From a virus: a DNA stretch of 64,000 nucleotides. Shown piece after piece: positions 49,061 through 58,977 of this stretch; position 1 is the first letter of the stretch; each line of letters begins with the position of its first letter. The stretch is from IMG/VR virus record IMGVR_UViG_3300020447_000001, positions 52,383-116,382 of that record. The stretch is one strand, 5' to 3'. Below the pieces are notes generated by a model. The model saw only the letters and a list, made by a program, of their open reading frames with translations, was not told the origin of the DNA and searched no databases. The translations under genes were made by a program, and so were the position numbers.

Positions 49061-49880
49061 GCTTATAGGTCGTACTTTAGATTCCTTGAAAGCGGTTATT
49101 TTGGGTGAGCAGCAGTCTGAAGCACGCGTGACTGACGTTCGCATTGGTTTAAACGAAGTGTCTGATATTTCATTTCAGCGCGTAATGGATTGGGCTGGGC
49201 ATGTCGGTCGTTATTGTCCTGTCTTCGTTTACCACCCTACGGATAACGCTAATGTTGGAAAGTACCCGTTGATGCGACGGATGTTTCAGGAAGAGCCTTC
49301 TGTTTTAAAGGAGTCCAAGTTTGTCATGTGGTTGGATGATGATTCGTACTTCGATTTAGGGGAGTCGTCTCAGGGTTGGTGGGGGCATGTTAATCGTTGT
49401 TTGGAGGAACATACGCTTGTGGGCTTGATTCATCACATCCGTTCGAGAGGAAATCAGCATGTGGGTATCAAAGAACAACCGTGGTACAGCGGTCAATCTA
49501 TTGAAAAAGCACATAAGTTCAAGTTTGCAACTGGGGCTTGGTGGGCAACGCAGTCTTCTTTTTTAGAGAAGTGGGATTATCCGTTTACGGAGGTGTACCA
49601 TAATGGCGGGGATTCCATATTAGGGGAGTTATGCAGGCAGCAAGGAGCTTCTATTTGTGATATGAAGTCGATAGCTCAATGCCACGCTAAATGTTGCTAC
49701 AAGGGGGTAGACAGAGATTGTGTTGTGCATGTTAATGTAGGTGGGCGTGCAGGTCGTAGAGGCCTGGGCCAAAAAGCGTCAGACGAGGTGTATCCTTGGA
49801 TGCTCCACGGCACTGGGAAAGAATCTCACAATAACCACGATTTTGATTTAAAGGTTTATCGATTCGATGAAGTTCATTGA
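49020..49880 (+). CDS. Glycosyltransferase family 2-like
   Basis: A 286-residue protein. FSICTMTYGDHPELIGRTL at the N-terminus is the first strand and helix of a GT-A fold, and MWLDDDSYF near residues 102-110 contains the DxD metal site. It likely adds a sugar from a nucleotide-sugar donor. The start is chosen at ATG 49020 because the fold begins there. No membrane helix is seen. Confidence 0.7.
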   Translation: MFSICTMTYGDHPELIGRTLDSLKAVILGEQQSEARVTDVRIGLNEVSDISFQRVMDWAGHVGRYCPVFVYHPTDNANVGKYPLMRRMFQEEPSVLKESKFVMWLDDDSYFDLGESSQGWWGHVNRCLEEHTLVGLIHHIRSRGNQHVGIKEQPWYSGQSIEKAHKFKFATGAWWATQSSFLEKWDYPFTEVYHNGGDSILGELCRQQGASICDMKSIAQCHAKCCYKGVDRDCVVHVNVGGRAGRRGLGQKASDEVYPWMLHGTGKESHNNHDFDLKVYRFDEVH

Positions 49881-50235
49881 TAAATATATAAATGTAGATC
49901 AGCATATTGAACGTAAGCAACAACCTGTGTTTATGTTGGAATTTGACCCGGCTAAAGAGTATCACGTAGCCACGTCTTCAATAGCTACGGAAGACATTGA
50001 GTGGTCTATCTCTAGAAGCGGGGATAAGGTGCGTGTTCCAGTCTTTGCATATAGAACTGTCGAGAAGATGGATACGTCTGTGTGGGGGGCAGGGATACAG
50101 TGTGGTTTACGTGCGCTTCATTCGTGGGGGGATAAACCAGACAGTGTGGTGTTAATTTTTGGTGACAAATGCCATGAGGTTGAAGGGGGTTATCGAGTTT
50201 ATCTCGGTTTTGTAATGGTAAAGGATAAAAAATGA
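49867..50235 (+). CDS. Unknown 122-residue protein
   Basis: Starts inside the preceding gene's end. Beta-rich (VRVPVFAYRTVEK). No family recognised. Confidence 0.45.
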   Translation: MKFIDKYINVDQHIERKQQPVFMLEFDPAKEYHVATSSIATEDIEWSISRSGDKVRVPVFAYRTVEKMDTSVWGAGIQCGLRALHSWGDKPDSVVLIFGDKCHEVEGGYRVYLGFVMVKDKK

Positions 50236-50552
50236 TCGAAACAATAGGTGAAATACACCCTAAACGTCGAGCAATCGACGAGTATTTTCATAACGTAGCG
50301 GAGACTGAGGCTATTGTTTTTGACGGGCTAGATGCAGCTATCTTAGGTGTGGCGGAGCAGCACGCGGGTGTAGGTCCCCTTGTAGCTTATTCTATGTCAA
50401 AGATTATTGGGTGCTATGAATCGCAAGGTATGTCCTATGAAGACGCAGTCGAGTTTTTTGCCCACAATTGTCAGTGCCTTGGTGTAGGAGAAGGCACTCC
50501 TATTATTGTGGATGATTTATGTATAGAGCTACAGGAGGTCGAAGATGAGTAA
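50232..50552 (+). CDS. Conserved-type phage protein of unknown function
   Basis: A 106-residue protein overlapping the upstream stop (ATGA). FDGLDAAILGVAEQH, MSKIIGCYESQGMSYEDAVEFFAHN and GEGTPIIVDDL match a phage protein family seen in many genomes, function unknown. Confidence 0.6.
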   Translation: MIETIGEIHPKRRAIDEYFHNVAETEAIVFDGLDAAILGVAEQHAGVGPLVAYSMSKIIGCYESQGMSYEDAVEFFAHNCQCLGVGEGTPIIVDDLCIELQEVEDE

Positions 50553-50922
50553 TGCAATTGAAGATTACATGGACGCACTTGATTACAACGTCGCGAGTTT
50601 AACGAGTTCTTTAATCGCTTGGAGGTCATTTGCGGACGATTCAATACCTATTGTGACTTATCGTGCAGCTGCATACGGCGAGAAATCCGTTGATGTATCT
50701 ACTGACTTATCGGAGCTATCTGCGGATGATTCACAGACGGTTAAGTCAATTTTTTCGCAGCATCACGGCGAGAAGACGATAAAGTTTTTGCGAGAGATTG
50801 AGGCCGTAGCCAAGCACTTTAGAGGACACTTAACGCAGACTCCACAGGAAGTAGAGGAGGACATTCCTGAGGCTTCTTACCCGGAGGGTAATCATGGAAA
50901 CAATATCGACGATTTCGAATAA
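50545..50922 (+). CDS. Unknown 125-residue protein
   Basis: Behind GGAGGTCGAAG. Helical with many Asp, Ser and Glu. No family recognised. Confidence 0.45.
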   Translation: MSNAIEDYMDALDYNVASLTSSLIAWRSFADDSIPIVTYRAAAYGEKSVDVSTDLSELSADDSQTVKSIFSQHHGEKTIKFLREIEAVAKHFRGHLTQTPQEVEEDIPEASYPEGNHGNNIDDFE

Positions 50923-51817
50923 TGAACGTTATGACATTTCGGGTGTTCTTCGTCGTCGTGATCAATTGATGAAGGCTCTTGTTTCTCGTTATGCGGGTGT
51001 GACTCTAGAGGGAGCGACTTTTGGAGTATTTGTCACCGACGTTTGCGAGGAGCTACCTATAGCTTGCCGAACAGAGGCAGTTGCACAGTCGCTTTTTGAG
51101 TACGTAGGATCGTCCCCAACCTCAAAAGATCTTTTTCATACTTTTTGGAGGTTGTCGGCCAATGTTAAATCTTTGTGTGCTGGTGACGTGGTACATCCAT
51201 GGAATGAGCAAAGGAACAAGGAGTGGGTTCCGGTACAAGTTCTTGACGCACAAATTCATCGAGCTTTAAAGACGTTGGTATACGGAGTTACCGTACAAGT
51301 TTTATCTGGCAGTGCTTGTCCCCTTCGGATGCACCAAGATTGGTCAACAAAAAAGGTGTTTTACTTAGCTCAACATCGGGATGATCAAGGGCATGGCTTT
51401 ATGTTCTCTCGCCGGAGGGGAGTACGGCAGGAGCCCAAGTATCCGTTTGAGAACGCTAAGCAATTGTGCGGCCTTCGTTTTTTAGCGTTATTAGAACCAG
51501 CACTGTCAGAGGACGGCCCGGATTTTCGCGAGATTCGGTTTACTTCGAGTATTAGCAGTTATAATCGAGAGTTAATTAAGCGTAGGGCAAGGCTGGAGGA
51601 GCCCTTTGCTTGTCCCAAAAACTTTCCAAACACGGTTAAATGTTACAACTGCTATTTTGGACGCGATAATTGCCCTATGGCTTGTCATACAAAAACATAT
51701 GTTCTTGAAACGTGCGTATCTTGTGAAAAAGAGGCTTACTTTGATCCGCAGGATGTTATAAGTATGTACTGTGTAAACTGCACAGCTAAAAGGCGTATGA
51801 AAACGAGGACGCGATAG
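50894..51817 (+). CDS. Cys-rich protein of unknown function
   Basis: A 307-residue protein behind CGGAGGG. The last 75 residues carry eleven Cys and two or more His (FACPKNF...CYNCYFGRDNCPMACH...CVSCEK...CVNC), probably two metal centres. The first 230 residues show no family. Confidence 0.5.
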   Translation: METISTISNNERYDISGVLRRRDQLMKALVSRYAGVTLEGATFGVFVTDVCEELPIACRTEAVAQSLFEYVGSSPTSKDLFHTFWRLSANVKSLCAGDVVHPWNEQRNKEWVPVQVLDAQIHRALKTLVYGVTVQVLSGSACPLRMHQDWSTKKVFYLAQHRDDQGHGFMFSRRRGVRQEPKYPFENAKQLCGLRFLALLEPALSEDGPDFREIRFTSSISSYNRELIKRRARLEEPFACPKNFPNTVKCYNCYFGRDNCPMACHTKTYVLETCVSCEKEAYFDPQDVISMYCVNCTAKRRMKTRTR

Positions 51818-52594
51818 ATGTACGATTTAGGTTTTTTAGCTAGTGGTGTAGGTAGATTTTACGAAGACATGTTGGTGCCTTTCACGTTTTTTGCCTTACG
51901 TAGCAATCCTCATAGTTTCGTTGAGATAATCGTTCGTGATCCTGCACGATTCGAGGCAATATACAGCGAGGAATTAGCTGCAATTAGGGAGGTTGTTGGC
52001 ACTTCGTTTTTGATACGGAAGTTTCAGAACGAGAAGAATCACCATCACCCTAGTGTGTATCGGTATTTTGAAGTACCTGAAGTGCGAGGAAGGTACACTT
52101 ATATCATTGACGTTGACATAATGTTACTGGAAGACATTTTGCCGAATTATCTGTCTAATTGGCCAGATAAATCTCTCCCATATAATAACGCTATACGGAA
52201 GAATTCGACGCGGATGAGTGGGGTGCACTTCGTAGAGACTGAGCGGTATTACACGCCAAAGTTAGTGCAGCGGCAGCAGGAGCTATACTCGACGCAAAAG
52301 TATATGTATGGAGGCTCTGGCAACGAAACTTACTTGTACGATTTGTGTGCGCATTCGCACGGTCTAGTTAGCGAGAGCTGTAGGTGGCGTCCCATACTCG
52401 GGGTTCATTTTTCTCCGAATCGAGGGCCGGGTAAAATCATGAAGTCGTTTACAATTCCCGCGTACTACGATGAGTTCATGGATATAGCTAAGGAATACAA
52501 GTCGTTGTTTGAGTATCCGGGGTTTTCGCAGTTGGTACATTTGTTGACTTCACAGTTTGAAGTTTCCGATGAGTTTTTGGAAAGGAGCATCTGA
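51818..52594 (+). CDS. Glycosyltransferase GT-A-like
   Basis: A 258-residue protein. YTYIIDVDIMLLEDILP near residue 92 contains the DxD motif, and VHFSPNRG near 200 fits a donor site. The layout resembles GT8-type enzymes. It starts next to the upstream stop with GAGG as a weak ribosome site. Confidence 0.6.
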   Translation: MYDLGFLASGVGRFYEDMLVPFTFFALRSNPHSFVEIIVRDPARFEAIYSEELAAIREVVGTSFLIRKFQNEKNHHHPSVYRYFEVPEVRGRYTYIIDVDIMLLEDILPNYLSNWPDKSLPYNNAIRKNSTRMSGVHFVETERYYTPKLVQRQQELYSTQKYMYGGSGNETYLYDLCAHSHGLVSESCRWRPILGVHFSPNRGPGKIMKSFTIPAYYDEFMDIAKEYKSLFEYPGFSQLVHLLTSQFEVSDEFLERSI

Positions 52595-52596
52595 CA

Positions 52597-53106
52597 ATGT
52601 TACAGGCACGGATGTCTGAGGGGGATCCTCGTTTATACAACGCTTCCCGCGATGTAGCTCATAATTTTCAACAGGTGATGGAGTTAGTCGCTAGCCGTAT
52701 TGAAGACGGTTCGTGGCCGGAATTGGATAATCACCTAAAAGAGCAAGGCGTCACCATGGATGAGCTGGGTGACGCTTGTGGTTCTTACGTCAAGTACGTA
52801 GGGCTCTCTGTAGAAAGTAAGGAGACTACTATGATTAGTGCCCTTACGAAGTCTGGTTGGTTTGAATGTAAACCACTAGCTCAGATGGCTGTGTTGGCTC
52901 TAATTGGCACAGTCATGGCGGGCATCCATTTCAAAGGGTGCCGTGAAGCCACTATAGACTCTACGGGGCCAGCTCACACAGTAGCTGAGCTTGTAGCGAA
53001 AGGCGATGAGTGCATTATGATCATGCGCACGCCCCGTTGGAAAAGACGTTTGGATGGCTTTTGGAAAAACATCAAGGTGGCTGTTCAAACTTTAAGAGGA
53101 AAATAA
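52597..53106 (+). CDS. Conserved-type phage protein of unknown function
   Basis: A 169-residue protein behind AAAGGAG. Helical first half, then AVLALIGTVMAGIHFKGCREA. Similar helical proteins recur in phages. No clear membrane span is proved. Confidence 0.5.
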   Translation: MLQARMSEGDPRLYNASRDVAHNFQQVMELVASRIEDGSWPELDNHLKEQGVTMDELGDACGSYVKYVGLSVESKETTMISALTKSGWFECKPLAQMAVLALIGTVMAGIHFKGCREATIDSTGPAHTVAELVAKGDECIMIMRTPRWKRRLDGFWKNIKVAVQTLRGK

Positions 53107-53151
53107 TTTTGAAACTATTGAATAGCTTTATGCTCGAAGGAACGGGCCATT

Positions 53152-54186
53152 ATGGTAGTAAACGAATGGGAGCCGCATTTTACGGCTCGTTACGGACATA
53201 CTTTTCCTGACACTTACCTCTGTTTAGACACTGAATATACTGGAGGGGATGAGCGTACTGATTTTGTAATGGAAATCGGTCACGTGATGGTGGAGGATCG
53301 TCGTGTAGTTGATCAGTTGAATATAGTGCTAGATTGGTCTGTACATCCTGGTGTTGACGAAGAACTATTACGTTACAAATTAAACCACATCAAGTCGATA
53401 ATGGGGCGTGATTGGCGTATAACATGGGATGTTATGAAGGAGGAGGGCGTTGCCCCGGCTAAAGCGCTTCGTTTTTATAAGAAGTTTTTCAAGGCTTGGA
53501 ATACAAGAGATTTGCCATATGTTGCTCACAACGGAAGAGTAGCTGAGGAGCGTATGTTACGAGGGACATTCAACAGATATCTTGATCATGCTTTTGTGAT
53601 AGGAGACAACCAATTGTGGGATACTGGAGCAATATTTAAAGCTACAGCACTGTTAGACTCATTAGATCCGTCTCATTCCGCGCATCGTTGGAAATGTTTT
53701 CCTAAACGAACTGATTCGATGAAGGATTATTTCAATCGCGTTTTGAATGTTCGGGCAAGAGGTATTAGGTGGAAATTAAAACTGTGTCTGGAGCAATATG
53801 AAGTTACGAATCAGCTCCAGGACGATCATCGATATCATCAAGCAGTGTACGATGCTTATTGTTCTTACCTGTTAATGGAGGCTTACCGTAAGGAGGTTAC
53901 GAGGTGTAACCTTGGCAAACCATTGGAGGCTCAGGAGATGCAGACTTTTGAGCAGAGCGACGATAATTTTCCTGAGTTTGTAGAGGTGCCAAGGCAGCCT
54001 TTAGAAGATAAATCCCGAGAAACAGTTCCTGCTTCGGTAGTTACAGCTCTGCCTCCCAGTCCGGAATTTACAAAGCCAAAATCAGAACAACTGGCTGAAC
54101 AGCACAACTCTAAATCGGAGGGGGATGCCGTTGAGTCAAAGACACAGTTTTTACGTGGAAGAAAGCGGGGACAAAGAGTGGTATGA
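53152..54186 (+). CDS. DEDDh exonuclease (DnaQ-like)
   Basis: A 344-residue protein. CLDTEYTGG near residue 24 (DxE of motif I), VAHNGRVAEERML near 123 (motif II) and DDHRYHQAVYDAYCSYLLM near 220 (His and Asp of motif III). It would remove nucleotides 3' to 5'. The C-terminal 90 residues are disordered and Pro/Glu/Lys-rich. The polymerase already has an exonuclease domain, so this may serve RNA or other DNA substrates. GAAGGAA lies upstream. Confidence 0.75.
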   Translation: MVVNEWEPHFTARYGHTFPDTYLCLDTEYTGGDERTDFVMEIGHVMVEDRRVVDQLNIVLDWSVHPGVDEELLRYKLNHIKSIMGRDWRITWDVMKEEGVAPAKALRFYKKFFKAWNTRDLPYVAHNGRVAEERMLRGTFNRYLDHAFVIGDNQLWDTGAIFKATALLDSLDPSHSAHRWKCFPKRTDSMKDYFNRVLNVRARGIRWKLKLCLEQYEVTNQLQDDHRYHQAVYDAYCSYLLMEAYRKEVTRCNLGKPLEAQEMQTFEQSDDNFPEFVEVPRQPLEDKSRETVPASVVTALPPSPEFTKPKSEQLAEQHNSKSEGDAVESKTQFLRGRKRGQRVV

Positions 54187-54767
54187 AAGAAAAGGATGGT
54201 TATGCCCAGTTACAGGAGTTTTTACAAAGTTTGCCTAAAGAAGATAAGGAGTTTTTAACCTTGTATGTGGGGATTGACCCTGGCGCTACTGGAGCCATCG
54301 CATTTTTACATCCCACAAATTCTCGGAAGTCGATATCAGTGGATATTCCTACTGTGCGTATAGCTATGTCTCGTAAGACAGCTAGCGGCAACCTTAGTTA
54401 TCGTACTCAAACGGATTTAGGGTCTTTATGGGACATATTTCTTGCTTGCAAACCTCTGTGGCACAAGCTTTTTGTTGTCATTGAGCATCAGCAACCTATT
54501 CCCCGAGATACGGCCTTGACGGGATTTACGGTCGGTAAGAATTTTGGCATGTGGCCTTTATTTTTGTACAGCCACGGCATAGTTCATGATACTATTCGAC
54601 CTGTTAAATGGAAAAAAGCACAAGGGTTGATAAAGCAGGACAAGGAAGCCGCAAGGTTGCGAGCTCAGAAGCTGTTTCCTAATGCGTCGTTAAACCGTAA
54701 AAAGGATCATAATCGTGCGGAAGCTTTACTTATTGTCGAGACGTACAGAGCAGCGAGGGAACGATAA
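54183..54767 (+). CDS. RuvC-like Holliday junction resolvase
   Basis: A 194-residue protein. YVGIDPGATGAIAF near residue 28 (catalytic Asp), FVVIEHQQP near 98 (Glu) and KDHNRAEALLIVE near 176 (Asp and Glu). This is the RNase H-like fold of RuvC-type resolvases used by phages for branch removal before packaging. Overlaps both neighbours by ATGA or one base. Confidence 0.8.
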   Translation: MKEKDGYAQLQEFLQSLPKEDKEFLTLYVGIDPGATGAIAFLHPTNSRKSISVDIPTVRIAMSRKTASGNLSYRTQTDLGSLWDIFLACKPLWHKLFVVIEHQQPIPRDTALTGFTVGKNFGMWPLFLYSHGIVHDTIRPVKWKKAQGLIKQDKEAARLRAQKLFPNASLNRKKDHNRAEALLIVETYRAARER

Positions 54768-55903
54768 TGGAACATGATCATAACTATTTAAAGGGGGATA
54801 CGGTCGGTAAAAAGGCGTCCTCTGATGATCCTGTAGATCAAGCAAAAGAAGCAGTTGCAGAAAAGTCTAAGGAAGCGGCTGAGCTAGAGGATAGGTTTAC
54901 TGCGTTGTCTGACCGTGCGCAGGGGCTTGTAGTTTCTGACCAGGGGTTGCGGCAGCTAGTGGGGGCGATGGTAGCTTCTCGCCAATTGTATGCGATGGCA
55001 ATTCACGATTTAGACGCGAGATTAGATTCTGAAAAAATGCCGTATACGGATATCTCAGATGAGGATCGGTCTCCCTTAAAAGAAATATTTATCAGTTCAG
55101 CCGCTACTCAAGCTGCGCATCCGTTTGAGGAGGGCGATTTACTCTCTGGTTTTCGAGATACGGTCATTCCTTGGATGGAGACTGTGTCGGCTGCGCATAC
55201 TGCGGAAGAAGCACGTGCTTTAAAAGAAGATTATGAGGCTTCTGAGGCGGAGCGTCGGGCTAAAGATGTTGTATTGGGTTTAGACTTGCGTCCCGCAGAG
55301 GAGGAGTTTTTAGATCGTGAGCGTAGTTTGGTATTAGTGGGGTGGGGACCAGCGTTAGCTTACTTGTCGGGCAAGATTATTGCTAATTCCTTGACGAATG
55401 TGTTGGATTTCAACCAAGTACTACATCTGGCAAAGTCACCTAGTAAGCAAGGAGATCACAGGTTACTGGAAATAGGCGGAAAAGCGTGGGAGAATTGTGC
55501 CAAGAGCAATAACAGTTGGAACAAGCTTTTTGCGACAAGCTACTTAGAGAAGTTATCTGCGCCTTTGGATTTGTTTATCGTATCTGATTTATCTGCGACT
55601 AATGTCGGTAACACGTTTCAACATGAAGCATCTCGCGGTGCCGAGGCGCAAAAGCGTTTGCGTAAGTGGGCGACTATAATGGGGGCTGCGATGATTGGAT
55701 GTATGCCGCAGGAGACGATGAAGGGAATAGATCTAAATACTCCTACGTGGGAAAAATTACGTATGTTTACACGTCTTCGTGCGGTGGATGTTAAGACGCG
55801 GGACGACGGCGATTACGATATTACTGTAGGCAGACATGTCCTACATAAAGTAGCGAAAAGCGAAGTAGATATTTTCAATCCTAGCGATATTATTACACCG
55901 TGA
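54767..55903 (+). CDS. Unknown protein, possibly a degenerate ATPase fold
   Basis: A 378-residue protein. The N-terminus is a charged coiled coil; the second half has LVLVGWGPALAYLSGKI and LDLFIVSDLSA, which resemble P-loop fold strands but lack the Gly-Lys-Ser/Thr. No active ATPase motif is present. It may be a scaffold derived from a RecA-type fold. Confidence 0.4.
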   Translation: MEHDHNYLKGDTVGKKASSDDPVDQAKEAVAEKSKEAAELEDRFTALSDRAQGLVVSDQGLRQLVGAMVASRQLYAMAIHDLDARLDSEKMPYTDISDEDRSPLKEIFISSAATQAAHPFEEGDLLSGFRDTVIPWMETVSAAHTAEEARALKEDYEASEAERRAKDVVLGLDLRPAEEEFLDRERSLVLVGWGPALAYLSGKIIANSLTNVLDFNQVLHLAKSPSKQGDHRLLEIGGKAWENCAKSNNSWNKLFATSYLEKLSAPLDLFIVSDLSATNVGNTFQHEASRGAEAQKRLRKWATIMGAAMIGCMPQETMKGIDLNTPTWEKLRMFTRLRAVDVKTRDDGDYDITVGRHVLHKVAKSEVDIFNPSDIITP

Positions 55904-55910
55904 GGGAAAA

Positions 55911-56438
55911 GTGGAGCACAAATATAAAAGGGCGATTGCAGTTGGTTATACGTTGACGGAGGATGTAGATGAGCTACAGGATGTGCATTTAATTGTCCCG
56001 TCATTAGAGCGTGCTGTAACGTACCGTGCAGTTAGTCGGGGGAAGGGGAGCAGTAAGTTACCTGTATGTGGTGCGGTCGCTAATTTTTTAACTAAGAATT
56101 CCGAGGCTTTGGGAGACCCTATATTTGTAGGGTTTTCGCTGAAAGATTTTTTTACTAAAGTTGGTATCGGTTGTGCTAGAGCAGGTGTTTATTTTCCTCC
56201 TGATTTATGGCTTTCTCCTGATAAACAGCGAGGCTTTGACTTGCAGCCCGTATTGTTCTCCGAGGCTAGTTCTCCTGCTGCAATGTCCAAATCGGTTGCT
56301 CGATTAGGGGAGCAGTTTTCTGGCGAGGATAAAAAGTCTTTTGACAAGCTAGTGAAGGGCTGGAAACTATTTCATGAAGCTGAACGGGACGGTCAGTTAT
56401 CGTTTATGTTGGGGTCGATGTTTCGCATCTGGGGATAA
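55911..56438 (+). CDS. Unknown 175-residue protein
   Basis: GTG start behind GAGGGAAAA. GDPIFVGFSLKDFFTKVG and GFDLQPVLF read like a fold with buried strands, but no catalytic set is clear. No family recognised. Confidence 0.45.
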   Translation: MEHKYKRAIAVGYTLTEDVDELQDVHLIVPSLERAVTYRAVSRGKGSSKLPVCGAVANFLTKNSEALGDPIFVGFSLKDFFTKVGIGCARAGVYFPPDLWLSPDKQRGFDLQPVLFSEASSPAAMSKSVARLGEQFSGEDKKSFDKLVKGWKLFHEAERDGQLSFMLGSMFRIWG

Positions 56439-56443
56439 AGGAA

Positions 56444-57097
56444 TTGCTAGTCGTGGACGGATCCAACACTCGACCGATACAAAGTAAGTTTACGGAATTT
56501 TCTCCGCACGTTGTGAACGTAGCGGATATTAAATTCCAGGGTAATCCAAAGGCTCTTTCAAATTTCCCGCAGTGGGTGTGGTATACGGTGGCGGCTCCCG
56601 TTTTGTGGGGAGGTTTGGACAATGAAGTTCTATCGTCTATTCAGCAGGAAACTGGATTAACATATCACCGTAAGATTTTTGACAAACCAATTTTTGCGGG
56701 TTTTGAAGTGGACGGTAGTTCTGTTTGGAATCACGTATTGTGGGCAGTTCCGCAAGTGGACTGGCTTAAATTAAAAGCAGAGTTTTTAAGCGTAGCTAAG
56801 GTTGACGTTAAACGAGATTTGATGATGAAGTACGGCCTTCAGGAATTAGTGATTTACGACCCACTTGCAATGGATAAGTCACGTATCTTGCTAACTAATT
56901 CTCCGACACACCAGATACAGGCCTTTGGTGTAATGTCTAACTATACAACGGTGGCGTTCCGGGCGGATCAACCTGCGATAGAACAGCCGCATGTATTTTC
57001 GTTTAAACCTGAAGAAAGCGTGACCCAGCTGGCAAAAAAAACTTTGTTGGGACGTAAAAATATACAAGATGTGTTTTCTTCTATGGAGGATGTTTAG
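56444..57097 (+). CDS. Unknown 217-residue protein
   Basis: TTG start behind AAAGGAA. Beta-rich, no motif. Follows the preceding stop by five bases. Confidence 0.45.
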   Translation: MLVVDGSNTRPIQSKFTEFSPHVVNVADIKFQGNPKALSNFPQWVWYTVAAPVLWGGLDNEVLSSIQQETGLTYHRKIFDKPIFAGFEVDGSSVWNHVLWAVPQVDWLKLKAEFLSVAKVDVKRDLMMKYGLQELVIYDPLAMDKSRILLTNSPTHQIQAFGVMSNYTTVAFRADQPAIEQPHVFSFKPEESVTQLAKKTLLGRKNIQDVFSSMEDV

Positions 57098-57415
57098 GTG
57101 GAACACCCCATAGTTAGCGTTCGAAATTCCCTTGTGCCCACGGCAGTTGTACAAGTTAAAGCATTTCAAGCTCCGACTACGGAAAAGCTGGAAGAGGTTA
57201 TCAACAAGTGGGTGGCAGAAACTCAAAATTTAATTGTATGTCCAGGCCCACTAACTCAAACTGGACGTGAAGCCACCGCGATTGTTACATATGTTTCAGC
57301 AGGAGAAAATCGTGACTCAGTCAGATCAGGTAAAATGGAACACGCTAACGTCGATGTTTCCAAAAAACGTAGCAATGTCTCTTCAGCCGAGAGCGACGGA
57401 TTCCGTATCGCTTGA
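57098..57415 (+). CDS. Small protein resembling Cse60-like folds
   Basis: A 105-residue protein with GTG start, next to the upstream stop. VQVKAFQAPTTEKLEEVINKWV followed by strands resembles the Cse60/DUF2758 arrangement. It overlaps the next gene by about 100 bases in another frame; either one may be shorter than listed. Confidence 0.4.
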   Translation: MEHPIVSVRNSLVPTAVVQVKAFQAPTTEKLEEVINKWVAETQNLIVCPGPLTQTGREATAIVTYVSAGENRDSVRSGKMEHANVDVSKKRSNVSSAESDGFRIA

Positions 57416-57935
57416 CGAGGCACAACAAGATTACGCAGCAGGCTTAACGAGTATACCGTTGGCGTTGTCAGAGCGGATTGCGCGGCCTGACACACAGGAG
57501 ACGGTTGATGTTGATACGTCCCCATCTTGGTGTGTTTGTGAGATGCCCGAAGGTGATTTCCCCAGGGTGAGGGTGTTTGGCGATTTTGAGGTAATGCTTC
57601 GTCATGTGGGAAAACTAGAGAAGAACGAGGTTTCTGTCTGGATATTTTATGGTGTCCCAGTTTCGATGACGCAACCCGATGTTGATGGTTCAAGGTACAT
57701 TCTCACTTCACGTACCGAAGCATTTAAGTTACCGTTTGCTGCGGCTGAAGATATCTCCACTATAGATCGTTCTCGTGTTAGTAAGCTAAGTGTGCAAGAA
57801 GACGGGTGGTTGGGAGATCCTAGCCTGACAAAAAGTGCCGTGCCGAGTTATTATGTTCACGAAGCACCGCGAGACGATGAGTTTGATCCGTCGGATGATG
57901 ATGACGGAGAGGTGGTAGAGCCGTCAGGCATATAA
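57312..57935 (+). CDS. Unknown 207-residue acidic protein
   Basis: GTG start at 57312 is chosen because AGGAG precedes it; an upstream ATG would lengthen the protein without a ribosome site. The C-terminus is acidic (DDEFDPSDDDDGE). No family recognised. Confidence 0.45.
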   Translation: MTQSDQVKWNTLTSMFPKNVAMSLQPRATDSVSLDEAQQDYAAGLTSIPLALSERIARPDTQETVDVDTSPSWCVCEMPEGDFPRVRVFGDFEVMLRHVGKLEKNEVSVWIFYGVPVSMTQPDVDGSRYILTSRTEAFKLPFAAAEDISTIDRSRVSKLSVQEDGWLGDPSLTKSAVPSYYVHEAPRDDEFDPSDDDDGEVVEPSGI

Positions 57936-57963
57936 GCGGTCTTTTTTTTATCTATCAGAGGAT

Positions 57964-58977
57964 ATGATTGTGGCTAAGGCTGATATAGCTAAAGGCGCGG
58001 TAGAAGTTCATACGCCAGACCCAACTGCGTATCATTCTGGGCTCACTCCCTATGGTACTACAATACCTTCGTCAACAAAGGAAGGTAAATCTTTGGGGTT
58101 TGACGCTCATGTGCCTGGGCTGGTAATTGTGGATCCTGATATGGAGGACGGCAACAAGACAGTAGATTATGCGAAGTTCGCTAAGCATCAAGAAAGATTT
58201 AATGCTAAGGTGAATGCAGTAGGCACAGGTGACGCGGATTCTGCCTTTCGTGCTATCGTAGAGGCGGCTGCGGATATTGAAAAATTCGAGGAGGAGGAGA
58301 GAATGGCATCTATTTCTCCGAAATCTTCTAAGTCTGAATCAAAGGGAAAGGTAGAAATGGCTACAGATAGAATTACAATACCACCTCACTCACTTGTATC
58401 AGCAGATAAACAGCCTCCTGCTGTTGACACTACCAGTGATTTGTCGCAGCAATTGGCTAATCAAACTGAGGTTTTATCTCAAATGGCTGGGGTTTTAGCC
58501 AACATGCATTCTTCTACGCAACCAGCTTCTCCAGTAGTGTCGGGACCTATTGAAACGTTCGCTCCGGTGCAGACGATATCTCAGGTGAAGGAAGAGGTAC
58601 ATGACGAGGAGGTACGTGATAAAGTTATTTCGGGGTTTGAGACGTTAGAGATGTCATTCGTTAACGGCCCGTTACCTGTTAAGCCTAAGAAGGAAGTATA
58701 CTTTGAGATGCCAAATATGGGTACAATGGCTGCCAGGTACCATGAAATTCAGGATGGGGGGACTTGTTTAGCTTTAATTTATGACACCCGTTATGAGGAC
58801 GGATATCAGTTTATGCCTCCCGCCCTGGGGGACGTAAAGATTAAAATGACAGTGCCCCGAGAAAATAAGATTTATCATTGTTCTAGCGTGGGTATTCATT
58901 TTAACTGTGGGGTGTTAGACATCGTGGTGTTGTTCAAGCACACACAAGATGACGATAGCATGGAGGAAATCCGATGA
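57964..58977 (+). CDS. Unknown 337-residue protein, possibly structural
   Basis: ATG behind CAGAGGA, or GTG at 57970. A Lys/Glu/Ser-rich central linker (about 105-190) separates an N-terminal part from a beta-rich C-terminal domain (about 230-330). Position before the portal gene suggests a virion or virion-assembly role, unproved. Confidence 0.45.
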   Translation: MIVAKADIAKGAVEVHTPDPTAYHSGLTPYGTTIPSSTKEGKSLGFDAHVPGLVIVDPDMEDGNKTVDYAKFAKHQERFNAKVNAVGTGDADSAFRAIVEAAADIEKFEEEERMASISPKSSKSESKGKVEMATDRITIPPHSLVSADKQPPAVDTTSDLSQQLANQTEVLSQMAGVLANMHSSTQPASPVVSGPIETFAPVQTISQVKEEVHDEEVRDKVISGFETLEMSFVNGPLPVKPKKEVYFEMPNMGTMAARYHEIQDGGTCLALIYDTRYEDGYQFMPPALGDVKIKMTVPRENKIYHCSSVGIHFNCGVLDIVVLFKHTQDDDSMEEIR

